This document shows positions 1-9,186 of a stretch of 64,000 nt of DNA, piece after piece. Each line of letters begins with the position of its first letter. Position 1 is the first letter of the stretch. Both the position numbers and the translations under genes were made by a program. The stretch is taken from NCBI RefSeq assembly GCF_019710635.1, contig NZ_JAIFZS010000029.1:62001-126000 (forward strand), written 5' to 3'. This stretch comes from Mycolicibacterium xanthum (lineage in GTDB: Bacteria > Actinomycetota > Actinomycetes > Mycobacteriales > Mycobacteriaceae). Below the pieces are notes generated by a model, which made no database searches, was not told the origin of the DNA, and saw nothing but the letters and a program-made list of their open reading frames with translations.

Positions 1-502
1 ACACCGCCATCTGCAGCGGATAGTTCCACGGCGTGATGGTGGCGACCACCCCGACGGCCTCGCGGCGGATCGACGAGGTGTGGTCGCCGGAGTACTCGGC
101 CGACGCCTTGCCCTCGAGGTGACGGGCGGCACCGGCGAAGAAGTCGATGTTGTCCACACTGCCCGGTACATCGAACTCGGTGGCCAGCCGCACCGGCTTG
201 CCGGTCTGGCTGACCTCCTCGGCGACCAGGGTGTCGGCCGCCTCGTCGGCCAGCTTGGCCAGCTTGGCCAGCACCGCCGAGCGCTCGGCGGGGGTCGCAC
301 CCGCCCACTGCCGCAGCGCGCTGCGAGCCGACGCGACCGCGGCGTCCACGTCGGCCGGCTGGGCCAGCGCATACTCGGCGACGGGCGCCCCGGTGGCCGG
401 GTTGACCAGCACGTGCGGGGCGCCACCCGTCTGCACCGGCGCGCCGTCGATCCAGCTGCTGGCCAGGCGGGGAGTGACGGTCGAAGAGGGAACGACGCTC
501 AT
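1..502 (-). CDS. Aldehyde dehydrogenase, N-terminal part (runs off the left edge)
   Basis: This is the first ~167 residues of an NAD(P)-dependent aldehyde dehydrogenase, reading leftward out of the window. The visible part holds the usual N-terminal strand, an 'NPATG' segment, an 'AVASARSAL' helix and an 'ITPWNYPL' stretch, which is the coenzyme-binding signature of the family. The catalytic Cys and Glu lie outside the window. The ATG at 500-502 has a TCCTCC complement (GGAGGA) at 503-508, so the start is well supported. It is divergent from an Lrp regulator and near a class III aminotransferase. This context fits oxidation of an aminoaldehyde (for example gamma-aminobutyraldehyde) after transamination of a diamine or amino acid; the substrate is inference. 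Confidence 0.9.
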   Translation of the reverse strand, partial: MSVVPSSTVTPRLASSWIDGAPVQTGGAPHVLVNPATGAPVAEYALAQPADVDAAVASARSALRQWAGATPAERSAVLAKLAKLADEAADTLVAEEVSQTGKPVRLATEFDVPGSVDNIDFFAGAARHLEGKASAEYSGDHTSSIRREAVGVVATITPWNYPLQMAV

Positions 503-520
503 TCCTCCACGCTATCGCGC

Positions 521-551
521 GCTGCCGGGCATGGCTACGCATTCCGGCAGC
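521..551. promoter_or_regulatory. Inverted repeat between divergent aldh and lrp genes, candidate Lrp operator
   Basis: GCTGCCGG at 521-528 and CCGGCAGC at 544-551 form 8-bp arms around a short spacer that also contains GCAT/ATG half-matches. It sits 19 bp upstream of the aldehyde dehydrogenase start and 74 bp upstream of the Lrp gene. Lrp/AsnC proteins commonly bind imperfect palindromes in such shared promoter regions and autoregulate. Binding is inference. Confidence 0.4.
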
Positions 552-624
552 CCCGACAACCCGCTACGCGCGATTTCATGGTCGTGGTTGCCTGCCGCGA
601 CGGATTCCGTGCACAATCACAAGC

Positions 625-1146
625 ATGGCTAACCCGGGGGCTCCGCATTCGGTCGGCCCCGCCTCGTTCCGAGTCAACCAGTCCCGGCCGGGCGCCGCGT
701 TCCAGCTCGATGACCTGTCCAAGGCCATCATCGAGAAGCTGCAACAGGACGGCCGGCGCTCCTACGCGGGCATCGGCAAGTCGGTCGGGCTGTCCGAGGC
801 CGCGGTGCGCCAGCGTGTCCAGCGCATGGTCGATGCCGGGGTCATGCAGATCGTCGCGGTCACCGATCCGATGCAGCTCGGGTTCGCCCGGCAGGCGATG
901 ATCGGCATCCGCTGCACGGGGGACACCACCAAGATCGCCGAGAAGCTCGCCGCGATCGATTCCGTCGACTACGTGGTCCTGACCGCCGGCTCCTTCGACG
1001 CCATCGTCGAGGTGGTCTGCGAGGACGACGACGGACTGCTCGAACTGCTCAACACCCAGATCCGCGCGCTACCGGGAGTGATAGCCACCGAAACCCTGGT
1101 TTACCTGAGACTTGTCAAGCAGCAATACAATTGGGGAACACGATGA
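625..1146 (+). CDS. Lrp/AsnC family transcriptional regulator
   Basis: 173-residue regulator with an N-terminal AsnC-type winged helix-turn-helix ('LDDLSKAIIEKLQQDGR' followed by 'IGKSVGLSEAAVRQRVQRM') and a C-terminal RAM/ligand-binding alpha-beta domain ('IEKL…YVVLTAGSFDAIVEV'). Such proteins form octamers that sense amino acids or related metabolites. The gene overlaps the downstream aminotransferase by ATGA at 1143-1146, so the two are translationally coupled. It is divergent from an aldehyde dehydrogenase. The likely role is substrate-responsive control of this small catabolic cluster, acting at the shared intergenic region; the effector is not visible from sequence. Confidence 0.92.
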   Translation: MANPGAPHSVGPASFRVNQSRPGAAFQLDDLSKAIIEKLQQDGRRSYAGIGKSVGLSEAAVRQRVQRMVDAGVMQIVAVTDPMQLGFARQAMIGIRCTGDTTKIAEKLAAIDSVDYVVLTAGSFDAIVEVVCEDDDGLLELLNTQIRALPGVIATETLVYLRLVKQQYNWGTR

Positions 1147-2552
1147 CAACCACCGATACCGTGCAAGAGATTTCCGCCGAACTGGGCACCAAGGCCAACC
1201 GCCACCTGTGGGGGCACTTCGCCCGCCACGGCGCGGGCATCACGCCGCCGATCATCACCCGCGGCGAGGGGGTGACCATCTGGGACGACAAGGGCAAGAG
1301 CTATATCGACGGGCTCTCAGGCCTTTTCGTCGTGCAAGCCGGCCACGGCCGACAGGAACTCGCCGAGGCCGCGGCCAAGCAGGCGGAGAAGCTTGCGTTC
1401 TTCCCGCTCTGGTCCTACGCCACCCCGACGGCGATCGAGCTCGCGGAACGGCTGGCGAACTATGCCCCGGGCGATCTGAACCGGGTGTTCTTCACCACCG
1501 GCGGCGGCGAAGCGGTCGAATCGGCCTGGAAGCTGGCCAAACACTATTTCAAGCTCACCGGCAAACCCGGTAAGTACAAGGCGATCTCGCGTTCCATCGC
1601 CTATCACGGCACCCCGCACGGCGCGTTGGCGATCACCGGCCTGCCGACGTTCAAGGCGCCGTACGAGCCGATCACGCCGGGCGGGTTCCGGGTGCCCAAC
1701 ACCAACTTCTACCGTGCCCCGGCGCCATATGACAAGGACGAGAAGGCATTCGGCCAGTGGGCGGCCGACCGGATCGCCGAGGCGATCGAGTTCGAAGGCC
1801 CCGACTCGGTGGCCGCGGTGTTCCTGGAACCCGTGCAGAATGCCGGCGGGTGTTTCCCGCCGCCGCCCGGGTACTTCGAACGCGTGCGGGAGATCTGCGA
1901 CGAGTACGACGTGCTGTTGGTCTCCGACGAGGTGATCTGTGCGTTCGGGCGGATCGGTTCGATGTTCGCCTGCGACGACTTCGGCTACGTGCCCGACATC
2001 ATCACCTGCGCCAAGGGCATGACCTCGGGGTACTCGCCGATCGGCGCGATGATCGCCAGCGATCGCCTCTTCGAGCCGTTCAACGACGGCAAGACCACGT
2101 TCACCCACGGCTACACGTTCGGCGGACACCCCGTCTCCGCCGCGGTGGCGCTGGCCAACCTCGACATCTTCGAGCGCGAGGGCCTCAACGACCGCGTGAA
2201 GCAGAACGCCCCGGCCTTCCGCGCCACGCTGGAGAAACTGCTCGACCTGCCGATCGTCGGCGATGTCCGTGGCGAGGGCTACTTCTACGGCATCGAGCTG
2301 GTCAGGGACAAGGCCACCAAGCAGGTGCTCGACGACGAACTCAGCGAATGGCTGTTGCGCAGCTTCCTGTCGACGGAGCTGTTCGAGTCCGGCCTGTACT
2401 GCCGGGCCGACGATCGCGGCGACTCGGTGATCCAGCTCGCGCCGCCGCTGATCAGCGGCCAAGCCGAGTTCGACCAGATCGAGCAGATCCTGCGCAGCGT
2501 GCTGAGCCGGGCGTGGGACCAGCTGCAGACCCGCGGCGACGCCTGGCACTGA
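1143..2552 (+). CDS. Class III PLP-dependent aminotransferase (Rv3329-like)
   Basis: 469-residue fold-type I, class III (omega) aminotransferase. Residues seen: the 'FTTGGGEAVESAWK' phosphate loop (118-130), 'LVSDEVICAFGR' with the PLP-pyridine Asp at 262, and 'ITCAKGMTSGYSPIG' with the Schiff-base Lys at 291. The ATG at 1143 is chosen over the TTG at 1131 because it forms an ATGA overlap with the Lrp stop. Members transfer an amino group from diamines, GABA or beta-alanine to pyruvate or 2-oxoglutarate. Together with the nearby aldehyde dehydrogenase this gives a two-step amine-to-acid route. M. tuberculosis has a homologue (Rv3329, from memory) beside dacB1, as here. Confidence 0.92.
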   Translation: MTTTDTVQEISAELGTKANRHLWGHFARHGAGITPPIITRGEGVTIWDDKGKSYIDGLSGLFVVQAGHGRQELAEAAAKQAEKLAFFPLWSYATPTAIELAERLANYAPGDLNRVFFTTGGGEAVESAWKLAKHYFKLTGKPGKYKAISRSIAYHGTPHGALAITGLPTFKAPYEPITPGGFRVPNTNFYRAPAPYDKDEKAFGQWAADRIAEAIEFEGPDSVAAVFLEPVQNAGGCFPPPPGYFERVREICDEYDVLLVSDEVICAFGRIGSMFACDDFGYVPDIITCAKGMTSGYSPIGAMIASDRLFEPFNDGKTTFTHGYTFGGHPVSAAVALANLDIFEREGLNDRVKQNAPAFRATLEKLLDLPIVGDVRGEGYFYGIELVRDKATKQVLDDELSEWLLRSFLSTELFESGLYCRADDRGDSVIQLAPPLISGQAEFDQIEQILRSVLSRAWDQLQTRGDAWH

Positions 2553-2628
2553 GCGGGGCCACGACCACCCGCAGGCCCACGCTCGTCGCGCGGCGCTGGC
2601 TGGGCGGCTCTTGGCTGGGCGGCTCCGG

Positions 2629-2659
2629 CTGGGCACCTTCGACCCCATGCGGTGCCCAG
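2629..2659 (+). terminator. Hairpin after the aminotransferase gene
   Basis: CTGGGCACC (2629-2637) and GGTGCCCAG (2651-2659) give a 9-bp GC-rich stem with a 13-nt loop, 77 bp after the aminotransferase stop. There is no U-tract, as is usual for mycobacterial terminators. Confidence 0.4.
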
Positions 2660-2682
2660 GCTCCGCCCGGATGTAGCTCTTG

Positions 2683-2745
2683 CGCCGAACTGGCATTCCG
2701 GCAGCGGATTTGCGAGTGTGGGCCTGCCGGAATGCCATTTCGGCG
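2683..2745. repeat. 22-bp inverted repeat, 19-nt loop
   Basis: Arms at 2683-2704 and 2724-2745 are reverse complements with one mismatch; the core is TGGCATTCCGGCAG. It lies in the gap between the aminotransferase and the SMP-30 gene. A related GCATTCCGGCAG string occurs at 539-550. It may act as a terminator or be an interspersed palindromic element. Confidence 0.75.
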
Positions 2746-2793
2746 AGACTCGGGGGCGTGTTTTCACGCGCATCGAGACCACCCGTCGACCCG

Positions 2794-3768
2794 GTGAGGT
2801 GGCAGGCGCCGCCGATCGAGCCGCTTCCGCAGTTCCCGGCGCCGGTGCCCACGCTCGTCCGCATCCCCGGCGGTGAGCCGGAAGACATCGTCGTCGACGC
2901 CGACGGGCAGCTGTGGACCGGCGCGCTGGACGGCGGCATCGTGCGGTTGGCGCGTGACGGCGGCACGACGGTCGTCGCGAACACCGGTGGTCGCCCGCTG
3001 GGCCTGTCCTTCGCGGCCGACGGCCGACTGCTGGTGTGCGACAGCCCGCGGGGTCTGCTCGCGGTGGACACCGGCACCGGCCGGATCGAGACGCTGGTCG
3101 ACCGCATCGGCGGGCGTCCGCTGCAGTTCTGCTCCAACGTCACGCAGACGGCCGACGGCGCCGTGTACTTCACCGAGTCCACCAGCGCGTTCACCGTGGC
3201 CCATTACCTCGGCGCGATCCTGGAGGCCCGCGGCCGCGGCGCGCTGCACCGCCTCGGCCCGGACGGCGCGGTGACCACGCTGTTCGACGGCCTGTACTTC
3301 GCCAACGGGTTGACCCCCACCACGGACGGCTCGGCGCTGGTGTTCGCCGAGACCCAGGGCAGGCGGCTGTCGAAGTACTGGTTGACCGGGCCTCGGGCCG
3401 GGTCGGTGACGCCGCTCGTCGAGAACCTGCCGGCCATGCCGGACAACCTGTCGACGGGTGCCGACGGGCGGATCTGGTGTGCGATGGTGACGCCGGCCAA
3501 CCCGCTCGCCGACCGACTGGCCGCCGGGCCGCCGGTGTTGCGGAAGGTGGTGTGGGGGCTGCCGGATTCGCTCAAACCCAAGCCGGAGTCGGTGGTGTGG
3601 GCCGTCGCGTTCGACCCGGACACCGGGGACGCCGTGGCTGGGCTGCGCACCACCCATCCGTCGTTCGACATGGTGACCGGCCTGGTCGAGGCGGACGGCC
3701 GGCTCTGGATGGGCAGCATCGGCGGCCCATACCTGGGCAGCGTCGACCTCGCCGACACCCGCCTGTAG
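2794..3768 (+). CDS. SMP-30/gluconolactonase (strictosidine synthase-like) beta-propeller protein
   Basis: About 324 residues with the repeating blade motif of the SMP-30/gluconolactonase/LRE family: 'PEDIVVDADGQLWTG', 'CSNVTQTADGAVYFTEST', 'FANGLTPTTDGSALVFAE' and 'MPDNLSTGADGRIWCAM'. The conserved E/N/D residues in these blades normally bind one divalent metal and hydrolyse lactones or related esters. No signal peptide is seen, so it is cytosolic. The start is uncertain: GTG at 2794 precedes the first conserved residues; GTG at 2758 would add 12 residues but lies almost on top of its GGGGG tract. No operon partner is obvious; the true substrate cannot be inferred. Confidence 0.82.
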   Translation: MRWQAPPIEPLPQFPAPVPTLVRIPGGEPEDIVVDADGQLWTGALDGGIVRLARDGGTTVVANTGGRPLGLSFAADGRLLVCDSPRGLLAVDTGTGRIETLVDRIGGRPLQFCSNVTQTADGAVYFTESTSAFTVAHYLGAILEARGRGALHRLGPDGAVTTLFDGLYFANGLTPTTDGSALVFAETQGRRLSKYWLTGPRAGSVTPLVENLPAMPDNLSTGADGRIWCAMVTPANPLADRLAAGPPVLRKVVWGLPDSLKPKPESVVWAVAFDPDTGDAVAGLRTTHPSFDMVTGLVEADGRLWMGSIGGPYLGSVDLADTRL

Positions 3769-3935
3769 CGCGCCAGCCGTCTGGTTTCTGCCAGCGGTCG
3801 TTCAATTTCTGCCAACGGAAATGATGCCGGTGAGCTGCGGGTTTTACCGATCAGATCGGACAAGATCAGCACACGAAGTCGAAACCGCGCGATTCGCTCC
3901 ACGGCTCCGACCTGACACAGGGAAGAGCAACCACC

Positions 3936-4241
3936 ATGAAGAACATCACCTTCACCATCACCGCCGTAGCCGCCGCTCTGGGCGCCGCCGTACTGGGGCT
4001 GGCCGCCCCGGCCGCCGCCGCCCCCAGCGCCGGAGGCAACGCCGACGCGACCATCAGCCAGCTCGAGGACCAGGGCAACCGGGTCATCGTCAACCGGCTC
4101 TCCGACACCCCGCTGTCGCAGGCCACCGTGGTGGGCATCCAGCCCGGCGCCGACCTGCGCGGCCAGGTCTGGAGTTCCGATGACGACTCCATCCGGCAGA
4201 ACGTCATCACCGGCAAGGTCTACTACGTCGACGTCAAGTAA
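3936..4241 (+). CDS. Small secreted hypothetical protein
   Basis: 101 residues with a clear Sec signal peptide: a Lys at position 2, a long Ala/Val/Leu core and an 'APAAAAP' cleavage region near residue 30. The mature part is ~70 residues, starting 'SAGGNADATISQLEDQG', with no Cys and no recognisable catalytic motif. Small exported proteins of this type, with a 'TISQLEDQGNRVIVNRLSD' core, are common in mycobacteria and lack an assigned role. It is followed directly by a strong GC hairpin (4299-4322), so it is probably transcribed alone. Confidence 0.8.
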   Translation: MKNITFTITAVAAALGAAVLGLAAPAAAAPSAGGNADATISQLEDQGNRVIVNRLSDTPLSQATVVGIQPGADLRGQVWSSDDDSIRQNVITGKVYYVDVK

Positions 4242-4298
4242 CGAAGCGAGAAGTACATCGGGACACAGATGTCCGATAGCGCGCACCGCCGCGCACCA

Positions 4299-4322
4299 GG
4301 GGCGCCCCGCAAGGGGCGCCCC
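4299..4322 (+). terminator. Strong GC hairpin after the secreted-protein gene
   Basis: GGGGCGCCCC at 4299-4308 and again at 4313-4322 enclose a GCAA tetraloop and are followed by TTCGTC. It is 58 bp after the stop at 4241. This is the best-formed terminator-like hairpin in the window. Confidence 0.7.
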
Positions 4323-4373
4323 TTCGTCATGCACCCAACGTGAACTCAGCGCGAAGAATCCGCTCGAAATTCG

Positions 4374-4460
4374 CAGTGACCGCACGCTCGGAGACAAGTA
4401 GTGACCGCGCCAGACCGGCGGCAAGCAAAGCAGTGACCGCACGCTCGGCGACAAGTAGTG
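4374..4460. repeat. 30-bp direct repeats with a degenerate middle copy
   Basis: A 30-bp unit beginning CAGTGACCGCACGCTCGG occurs at 4374-4403 and 4431-4460 with a single A/C difference. The sequence between them (4401-4430) is a worn third copy. The complement reads CCGAGCGTGCGGTCACTG, sharing the CGAGCGTG core of other intergenic repeats in this window. Confidence 0.8.
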
Positions 4461-4468
4461 CACGCACA

Positions 4469-4502
4469 ACGGGGCGCCCCACCAGGGACGCCCCTTTGTC
4501 GC
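4469..4502 (+). terminator. Second GC hairpin in the 4.2-4.9 kb intergenic region
   Basis: GGGGCGCCCC followed after five bases by GGACGCCCC and a TTTGTC tail forms an imperfect stem much like the 4299-4322 hairpin, as though the hairpin was duplicated along with the direct repeats between them. The rest of 4503-4523 and 4689-4915 shows no gene beyond the small reverse reading frame listed next. Confidence 0.45.
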
Positions 4503-4523
4503 GTAGGCCTTTGTCGCGTAGGT

Positions 4524-4688
4524 CTAGACGCTGTGCAGGTGGGGTGCGTCGGACTCCAGCCTGGACTGAAACGACGGGTGCCTGCGCATGGCCGCCTCGA
4601 GCTCGCACGCGCGCCGCTGGGCCGCCCGCCAGGCGGGATGGGATTCCAGACAGACAACATTGGCGGCGGTATTCGTCGTCACCTTCAT
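4524..4688 (-). CDS. Possible small protein, 54 residues
   Basis: Reverse-strand frame starting at ATG 4686-4688 with GGAGGG three bases upstream. The product starts 'MKVTTNTAANVVCLESHPAW' and has an amphipathic Ala/Arg/Glu-rich middle. It fills an otherwise empty 674-bp interval. There is no family match that I recognise. Composition is plausible for a real gene, but the short RBS spacing and lack of partner leave it uncertain. Confidence 0.4.
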   Translation of the reverse strand: MKVTTNTAANVVCLESHPAWRAAQRRACELEAAMRRHPSFQSRLESDAPHLHSV

Positions 4689-4915
4689 CGCCCTCCGCTC
4701 AACTCGAGATATCTTCAGCCTGCTCGGCGCACCTAGCGATTGCGTCAGAGTCACCCGTGAACTTCATGAGAAATGCCCCGCCGAGCGGGGCAGTAAACAC
4801 CCCGGGAACAGAGCCGCGAGGACCTACCCACGTCAGTCACATTTGAAACACTGACCACACCAGTCACCGCGTGGCTCCCTGATCCGAACGGCCGGATCGC
4901 CTAATCTTCGCCTCG

Positions 4916-6133
4916 ATGGGGACCTTACGGAACAACTGTGCTCGGGTGTCTGCGCTGCTCACGGCGCTGATGCTGGGCCTGGCGCCGGTGGCGGCGGCCG
5001 AGCCGGACGCCGCGGTGGACGCCAACACGTGTCCGTACCGGGTGACGACCCCGCCGGCGGTCGACTCCTCGGAGGTCCCGGAGGTCGGCGATCCACCCGC
5101 CCCGCTGCCGGTGCCCGCCAAGCCGTTGGGCGGCGACGCGCTGTCGGGGTGCGGCATCATCACCGCCCCCGGAACCCCGCCGGTCCCCGGCGACGTCTCC
5201 GCGGAGGCCTGGCTGGTCGCCGACCTCGACACCGGCGACATCATCGCCGCGCGCGATCCGCACGGCAGGCACCGCCCGGCCAGCATCATCAAGGTGCTGG
5301 TCGCCATGCAGTCGATCAGGGACCTGCCGCTGCACAAAGTCGTCCCCGGCACCGCCGACGACGCCGCCTCCGAGGGCAGCAAGGTCGGTGTCGGCGAGGG
5401 CGGCTTCTACTCCATCAACGACCTGCTGCACGGGCTGCTCATGGAGTCCGGCAACGACGCGGCACACGCGCTGGCCATGCAGCTCGGCGGCATGGACGCC
5501 GCGCTGGGCAAGATCAACGTGCTGGCCAACAAGCTGGGCGGGCGCGACACCCGGGCGGCCACCCCGTCCGGACTGGACGGTCCCGGCATGAGCACCTCCG
5601 CCTATGACCTCGGGCTGTTCTACCGCTATGCGTGGCAGAACCCCGTCTTCGCCGACATCGTCTCCACACAGTCGTTCCCCTTCCCCGGCCGGGGCGACTC
5701 CGGGTATCCGGTGGAGAACGACAACAAGCTGCTCTACAACTACCCCGGGGCCCTGGGCGGAAAGACCGGCTACACCGACGACGCCGGCCAGACGTTCGTC
5801 GGCGCCGCCGAACGCGACGGCCGCCGCCTGGTGGCGGTGCTGCTGAAGGGCACCCGCCAGCCGATCGCCCCCTGGGAGCAGGCGGCCCATCTGCTGGACT
5901 ACGGCTTCGCCACCGCGCCCGGCACCAAGGTGGGCACGCTGATCGAACCGGACCCCTCGCTCGTCGCCCCCGAACCCGACGCCGCCGCAGCGGCAACCAC
6001 CACGACCGCCAACGCGGTACTCCCCGACGTCGACGCGATGCCGGTGCGCGTCGGCGTCGGCGTGATCGGCGCGATCGTCGTGTTCGCCCTGATCATGGGT
6101 GCGCGGGCGATGAACCGCCGCCCCCAGCACTGA
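4916..6133 (+). CDS. dacB1: D-alanyl-D-alanine carboxypeptidase (dacB1-like PBP)
   Basis: 405-residue serine-type D,D-carboxypeptidase of the peptidase S11/LMW-PBP family, which trims the terminal D-Ala of peptidoglycan stem peptides outside the membrane. Catalytic boxes are all present: SxxK as S123-I-I-K126, SGN at 178-180 and KTG at 283-285. An N-terminal signal peptide ends near 'APVAAAEP' (residue ~28), and the C-terminus carries a hydrophobic anchor ('[18 protein letters not shown]') before a basic tail. Length matches M. tuberculosis DacB1 (Rv3330, 405 residues from memory), which also follows the aminotransferase gene. It is convergent with the YihY/BrkB gene, only 6 bp apart. Confidence 0.92.
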   Translation: MGTLRNNCARVSALLTALMLGLAPVAAAEPDAAVDANTCPYRVTTPPAVDSSEVPEVGDPPAPLPVPAKPLGGDALSGCGIITAPGTPPVPGDVSAEAWLVADLDTGDIIAARDPHGRHRPASIIKVLVAMQSIRDLPLHKVVPGTADDAASEGSKVGVGEGGFYSINDLLHGLLMESGNDAAHALAMQLGGMDAALGKINVLANKLGGRDTRAATPSGLDGPGMSTSAYDLGLFYRYAWQNPVFADIVSTQSFPFPGRGDSGYPVENDNKLLYNYPGALGGKTGYTDDAGQTFVGAAERDGRRLVAVLLKGTRQPIAPWEQAAHLLDYGFATAPGTKVGTLIEPDPSLVAPEPDAAAAATTTTANAVLPDVDAMPVRVGVGVIGAIVVFALIMGARAMNRRPQH

Positions 6134-6139
6134 CCCGGA

Positions 6140-7180
6140 TCAGCGCCCACGCCGGCGCGAAAGCACCAGCGCCCCAAGGGCTCCCACCGTGACGGCCACC
6201 AAGGCCTGCGCCGGCCCGAGTCCGGGCCGGGTGATGATCCGGTTTCTGATGACGGCCGGTCCCGGCGCCGGGAGGATTTCCTCGCCCATGTTCTCCGGCG
6301 TCGTCGCCGCCCACGCGGTGGCGAACAGCACCAGTCGCGACGTGATGTAGGCGAACACCATCAGGCCCAGCACCGGGCCGAACGTCGCACCCGCGGGTCC
6401 GCTGACCACCCGCTGCAGGTAGATCGACCCGACCGTCTTGAAGATCTCGAAGCCGACCGCCGCGATCACCGCCGCCTGCATGCTGCTGCGCAAGCTCACC
6501 GACTCGCGCGGCAGGCGCGCGATGATGTAGGTGAACAGCAGCCACGAGACCAGCAGCGAGACCACGATCGAGGCGACCTGGAGCAGATGCGTCAGCCCGC
6601 TGGTATCGCCGAATCCCAACCAGTGCAGCACGCCCTCCATCACCGACGTGTTGCCCAGTGCCGTCAGCGCGACGGTGACGACCATCACGACAAACACCGA
6701 CAGCAACGCCAGCAGATCCGACAGCTTGGTCTTGAGGAAGCCCGGCTTCTCGTCGCGGTACCTGCCCCACATCTGGCTGAGCGCCTCGCGCAGATTGTTC
6801 ATCCAGCCCAGACCGGCCCAGGCCGCGGTCGCCAGGCCGATGATGCCGACCGAGGTGCGCGACTGGATCGCCGAATCCATCAACTCGATGACCTGCTTGC
6901 CGAGATCACCGCTGATGGTCTCGCTGATGCGGCGATGGATCTCGTCGAGCAGCTCAGGCTGGCTGGCCAGTACGAAGCCGCCGATGGCGAACCCGACCAT
7001 CAGCAGCGGAAACAGCGCGAAGATCGTGAAGTAGGTGATCCCGGCCGCGTAGAAGTCGCCCTTGCAGGTGTTGTACCGCTGCTGGGCACGGATCACGTGG
7101 TCCAGCCACGGCAGCCGGGCCCGCAACCGGGCCAGGATGCCCGGCTTGTCGTCGGAATCGCTCGCTGGTGGAGCGGTCAT
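6140..7180 (-). CDS. YihY/YhjD/BrkB family integral membrane protein
   Basis: 346 residues with about six transmembrane segments: 'GITYFTIFALFPLLMVGFAI', 'VGIIGLATAAWAGLGW', 'LLALLSVFVVMVVTVALT', 'ASIVVSLLVSWLLFTYII', 'AAVIAAVGFEIFKTVGSIY' and 'LGLMVFAYITSRLVLFATA'. The family (once called BrkB/'RNase BN') is an envelope-integrity membrane family without proven enzymatic activity. It lies 17 bp downstream of trpS on the same strand, so it is probably cotranscribed, as in M. tuberculosis (Rv3336c-Rv3335c from memory). The Asp-rich N-terminus is cytosolic. Confidence 0.9.
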   Translation of the reverse strand: MTAPPASDSDDKPGILARLRARLPWLDHVIRAQQRYNTCKGDFYAAGITYFTIFALFPLLMVGFAIGGFVLASQPELLDEIHRRISETISGDLGKQVIELMDSAIQSRTSVGIIGLATAAWAGLGWMNNLREALSQMWGRYRDEKPGFLKTKLSDLLALLSVFVVMVVTVALTALGNTSVMEGVLHWLGFGDTSGLTHLLQVASIVVSLLVSWLLFTYIIARLPRESVSLRSSMQAAVIAAVGFEIFKTVGSIYLQRVVSGPAGATFGPVLGLMVFAYITSRLVLFATAWAATTPENMGEEILPAPGPAVIRNRIITRPGLGPAQALVAVTVGALGALVLSRRRGR

Positions 7181-7197
7181 CCGATCCCCCGTGTCTG

Positions 7198-8298
<1,101 letters not shown>

Positions 8299-8302
<4 letters not shown>

Positions 8303-9099
8303 TGGTAGTGGACGGTCACTGGGGCGTGGTCGGACCAGCGCAGCGCGTAGGCGGCGGGTCGCTCGGTGCGCGCGGCGCCGACCCGGGCCGCCAGGCCGGG
8401 CGAGGCCAGCTGGTAGTCGATGCGCCAGCCGGCATCGTTGTCGAACGCCTTGCCGCGCCACGACCACCAGGCGTACGGGCCCGCGACACCGGGATGGACC
8501 TGCCGCACCACGTCCACCCAGCCGGTGTCCAGCAGATCGGTGAGCCACTGGCGTTCCTGCGGCAGAAATCCCGCCCTCTTGACGTTGCCCCGCCAGTTCT
8601 TGATGTCGTTCTCGGTGTGGGCGATGTTCCAGTCGCCGCACAGCACCGCCTCAAGGGGCCCGGTCAGCAGCACCGCCATCCGGTCGGCGACGGCCGCCAT
8701 GAAGCGTTCCTTCTCCAGCTGCCGGTCGGTCTCGGCCTCACCGGTCGGGAAGTACACGCTGGCCACCGTCACCCCCGCGGTGTCTACCTCGAGGTAACGG
8801 CCGTGCGTGGCGAACTCCGCTGCCCCGCAACCGATCCGGATGTCGTCGAACTCGGTGCGCGACAGCACCGCCACGCCGTTGCGGCCCTTGACGTGCGGGG
8901 TCGCGGACGCCAGGTGCCAGCCGTCGGCCAGCGCGGGCGCCAGCGCGTCGGCCAGCTGCTCGTCGTCGGCACGAGTCTCCTGCAGGCACACCACGTCGGC
9001 GTCGGTCTCCTTCAGCCAGGGAAGCAGGCCGAGGTTCTCCGTCGAACGCTGTTTGACCGCGGCGCGGATGCCGTTGACGTTGATGGTGCTGACGATCAC
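8299..9099 (-). CDS. xthA: Exodeoxyribonuclease III (AP endonuclease)
   Basis: 266-residue member of the exonuclease III/APE1 endonuclease-exonuclease-phosphatase family, which nicks DNA at abasic sites and removes 3'-blocking groups in base-excision repair. Family motifs are in order: 'INVNGIRAA', 'LQETRADD' (metal-binding Glu), 'GDWNIAHTENDIKNW' (catalytic Asp and Asn), 'WRIDYQL' and the terminal 'WSDHAPV' (Asp-His). The start is GTG at 9097-9099 giving 'MIVSTINVNG'; longer upstream reading is unrelated to the family. It is divergent from the alpha/beta hydrolase gene. Confidence 0.93.
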
Positions 9100-9125
9100 G
9101 GTCCACGACTTTAGCGGGGATGTGC

Positions 9126-9170
9126 GCGATACCGGCGGTACCGCATTGGTTTGCGATACCGCCGGTACCA
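9126..9170. promoter_or_regulatory. Paired GGTACC-centred repeats in the xthA/hydrolase divergent region
   Basis: GCGATACCGGCGGTACC (9126-9142) and GCGATACCGCCGGTACC (9153-9169) are direct copies 27 bp apart with one difference. Each is itself nearly palindromic, so the pair also reads as an inverted repeat. They fill the 87-bp gap between two divergent starts, the place expected for an operator. The binding protein is unknown. Confidence 0.45.
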
Positions 9171-9186
9171 CCTTAGTGTCGGGTTC

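Noticed and set aside
3785..3821. TTTCTGCCA(G/A)CGG direct repeat after the SMP-30 gene
   Set aside because: Only two short, imperfect copies with no symmetry; too weak to call a site.
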